40,836 nucleotides of DNA, from positions 1-40,836 of the forward strand of contig JAAYRR010000032.1 in assembly GCA_012518675.1 (NCBI GenBank), read 5' to 3'. Source of the DNA: Bacillota bacterium. Its GTDB lineage: Bacteria; Bacillota; Dethiobacteria; DTU022; UBA8154. The notes under the pieces were generated by a model. The model worked only from the letters and a program-made list of their open reading frames with translations, did no database searches and was not told where the DNA came from. The stretch's first letter is position 1, and every line of letters begins with the position of its first letter. Shown one piece after another: positions 39,943 to 40,836 of this stretch. A program made the position numbers and the translations under genes.

Positions 39943-40728
39943 ATGCCAAGAAGTGCACGCATGGAAAGTCCAACAGGTTATTATCATGCAATGATGAGAG
40001 GAAATAACCGCGAGGCAATTTTTTATAAAAACTCGGAAAAGAAATATTTTCTTGAGCTTTTAAAACAGCAGGTGGATAATGAAAATATTTCCTTGTCGGC
40101 CTATTGCCTGATGGACAACCATGTACACCTTTTAATTTATGCCAACCTTCAAAAAATGTCAGAGGCACTAAAGTGGATCAATATCAAATTTGCCGGCAAG
40201 TATAATTATAAGTATCAAAGGGTAGGACACGTATTCCAAGGCAGATTTAAAAGCGAAATAATTGATACGGAGGAATATTTTCTTCAGGTAATACGGTATA
40301 TACATAATAATCCTATTAAAGCTAAAATAACTGCAAAAGCACAGTCCTATGAATGGAGCAGTTATAATAGCTACATTGGGAATAAAAATTCCATAATAAA
40401 GGCTGCAGAAATGCAAAAGGTTATTGCTCTTTTCTCAAATTCAATAAAGAACTTTGTAAATTTTCATTTTGAAGAAGATGACAGCGAGTTTTTAGAAATC
40501 AAGGAAGATCTACTAAAAGAAAGGGAGGAAAAAGCTCAACAGATTATTAAACGACACCTTCTGGAAAGGTATGCAAGCACAGACCTGGAAGGCTTGTTGG
40601 GTTTAGAAAAAGATATTAAAGAAAATATCATAAAAGAAATGATTTCCAAGACACGTTTGACCCATAGAAGAATAGCAGAACTTATGAATGTTAGTAGGGG
40701 TATGGTCCACAATATTGCAAAAAAATAA
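39943..40728 (+). CDS. REP-associated tyrosine transposase (Y1_Tnp / IS200-like HUH family) with C-terminal HTH
   Basis: The protein has 261 aa. MPRSARMESPTGYYHAMMRGNNREAIF is the usual RAYT start. YCLMDNHVHLLI is the HUH metal motif. The catalytic Tyr is in VIRYIHNNPIKAKI. The last 40 residues (LTHRRIAELMNVSRGMVHNIAKK) look like a helix-turn-helix. RAYTs nick and join single-stranded REP hairpins and are usually domesticated single-copy genes. GGAGGTG lies 5-6 nt before ATG 39943; the track start 39850 runs through the left REP. Its AT-rich codon use differs from the neighbouring genes, suggesting transfer. Confidence 0.93.
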   Translation: MPRSARMESPTGYYHAMMRGNNREAIFYKNSEKKYFLELLKQQVDNENISLSAYCLMDNHVHLLIYANLQKMSEALKWINIKFAGKYNYKYQRVGHVFQGRFKSEIIDTEEYFLQVIRYIHNNPIKAKITAKAQSYEWSSYNSYIGNKNSIIKAAEMQKVIALFSNSIKNFVNFHFEEDDSEFLEIKEDLLKEREEKAQQIIKRHLLERYASTDLEGLLGLEKDIKENIIKEMISKTRLTHRRIAELMNVSRGMVHNIAKK

Positions 40729-40807
40729 TGCTTATATATAGCGGTTATTGGATAAATAAGAAGAAGATCGTTTTGGTTAGTCAGAGGCCTATTTTATAAA
40801 CCTTTGG

Positions 40808-40835
40808 ATGCAGCAGGAACCGTCCCCGTTGCATT
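40808..40835 (-). repeat. Right REP hairpin of the RAYT gene
   Basis: Read on the minus strand it is AATGCAACGGGGACGGTTCC followed by TGCTGCAT, inverted relative to the left copy. It has the same core, with a slightly different stem. Confidence 0.88.
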
Positions 40836-40836
40836 C

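Larger units (their letters stand above)
39860..40836. mobile_element. REP-bracketed RAYT module
   Basis: A Y1 transposase gene lies between two inverted REP hairpins (39877-39902 and 40808-40835), directly downstream of tRNA-Ala. Half a further REP (GTGCAACGGGGGCGG) precedes the left one. The right hairpin ends at the window edge, so more copies may follow. Confidence 0.8.

Overview
The window looks like a chromosomal segment of an anaerobic, spore-forming-type Clostridia (Firmicutes/Bacillota), most like the Peptococcaceae/Desulfotomaculum-Pelotomaculum group. The evidence is a tig-clpP-clpX-lonB-lon block followed by valS-folC, strong AGGAGG ribosome-binding sites, many TTG/GTG starts, a PyrR leader, a B12-dependent ribonucleotide reductase and an 8-Cys ferredoxin. 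The genus is inferred from memory; no search was run.

Layout. 1-846: 5' part of carA on the minus strand, with a sigma-A promoter, a PyrR-binding loop and a terminator hairpin that contains the carA ribosome-binding site. 1024-3006: a HicB-like small protein, a TtcA-type PP-loop ATPase and NH3-dependent nadE. 3230-4279: a GalT-type nucleotidyltransferase on the minus strand. 4369-12547: the protein quality-control block tig, clpP, clpX, lonB, lon, with terminators after clpX and lon. 12566-12950: a cluster of REP-like hairpins, a second GC-rich repeat and a duplicated terminator. 12965-14724: birA-bioY on the minus strand, behind a consensus promoter overlapped by a BirA operator. 14899-15144: a DUF1540 protein. 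15330-19435: valS and folC. 19524-19670: an unlisted 48-aa protein. 19901-25086: nrdJ, a CofE-like F420 ligase homologue and a convergent lnt. 25365-25544: a ferredoxin missing from the ORF track.

25841-39149 is the accessory region and the most interesting part. A sigma-54 activator (GAF-PAS-AAA+-Fis HTH) sits between a single-subunit Mo/W-bisPGD oxidoreductase, read away from it, and a catabolic set: 3-hydroxyacyl-CoA dehydrogenase, enoyl-CoA hydratase, an EntE/DhbE-like aryl-acid ligase and an FMN/Fe-S enoate-reductase-type protein lacking its NAD(P)H half. A DctPQM TRAP transporter follows. Both flanking units have recognisable -24/-12 sigma-54 promoters. Both also have related upstream arrays of TGTAACA-like half-sites spaced about 11 bp apart; the right-hand array continues into a perfect 31-bp palindrome. 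A decayed second copy of the activator's C-terminus lies between the activator and the catabolic operon. The likely job is uptake of an aromatic or cyclic carboxylate, CoA activation and reductive/beta-oxidative breakdown. The substrate is not determinable from sequence alone.

39670-40836: tRNA-Ala(GGC) with its own promoter and terminator, then a REP-associated tyrosine (Y1/HUH) transposase bracketed by inverted REP hairpins. The same hairpin core occurs in the lon-bioY intergenic cluster about 27 kb away.
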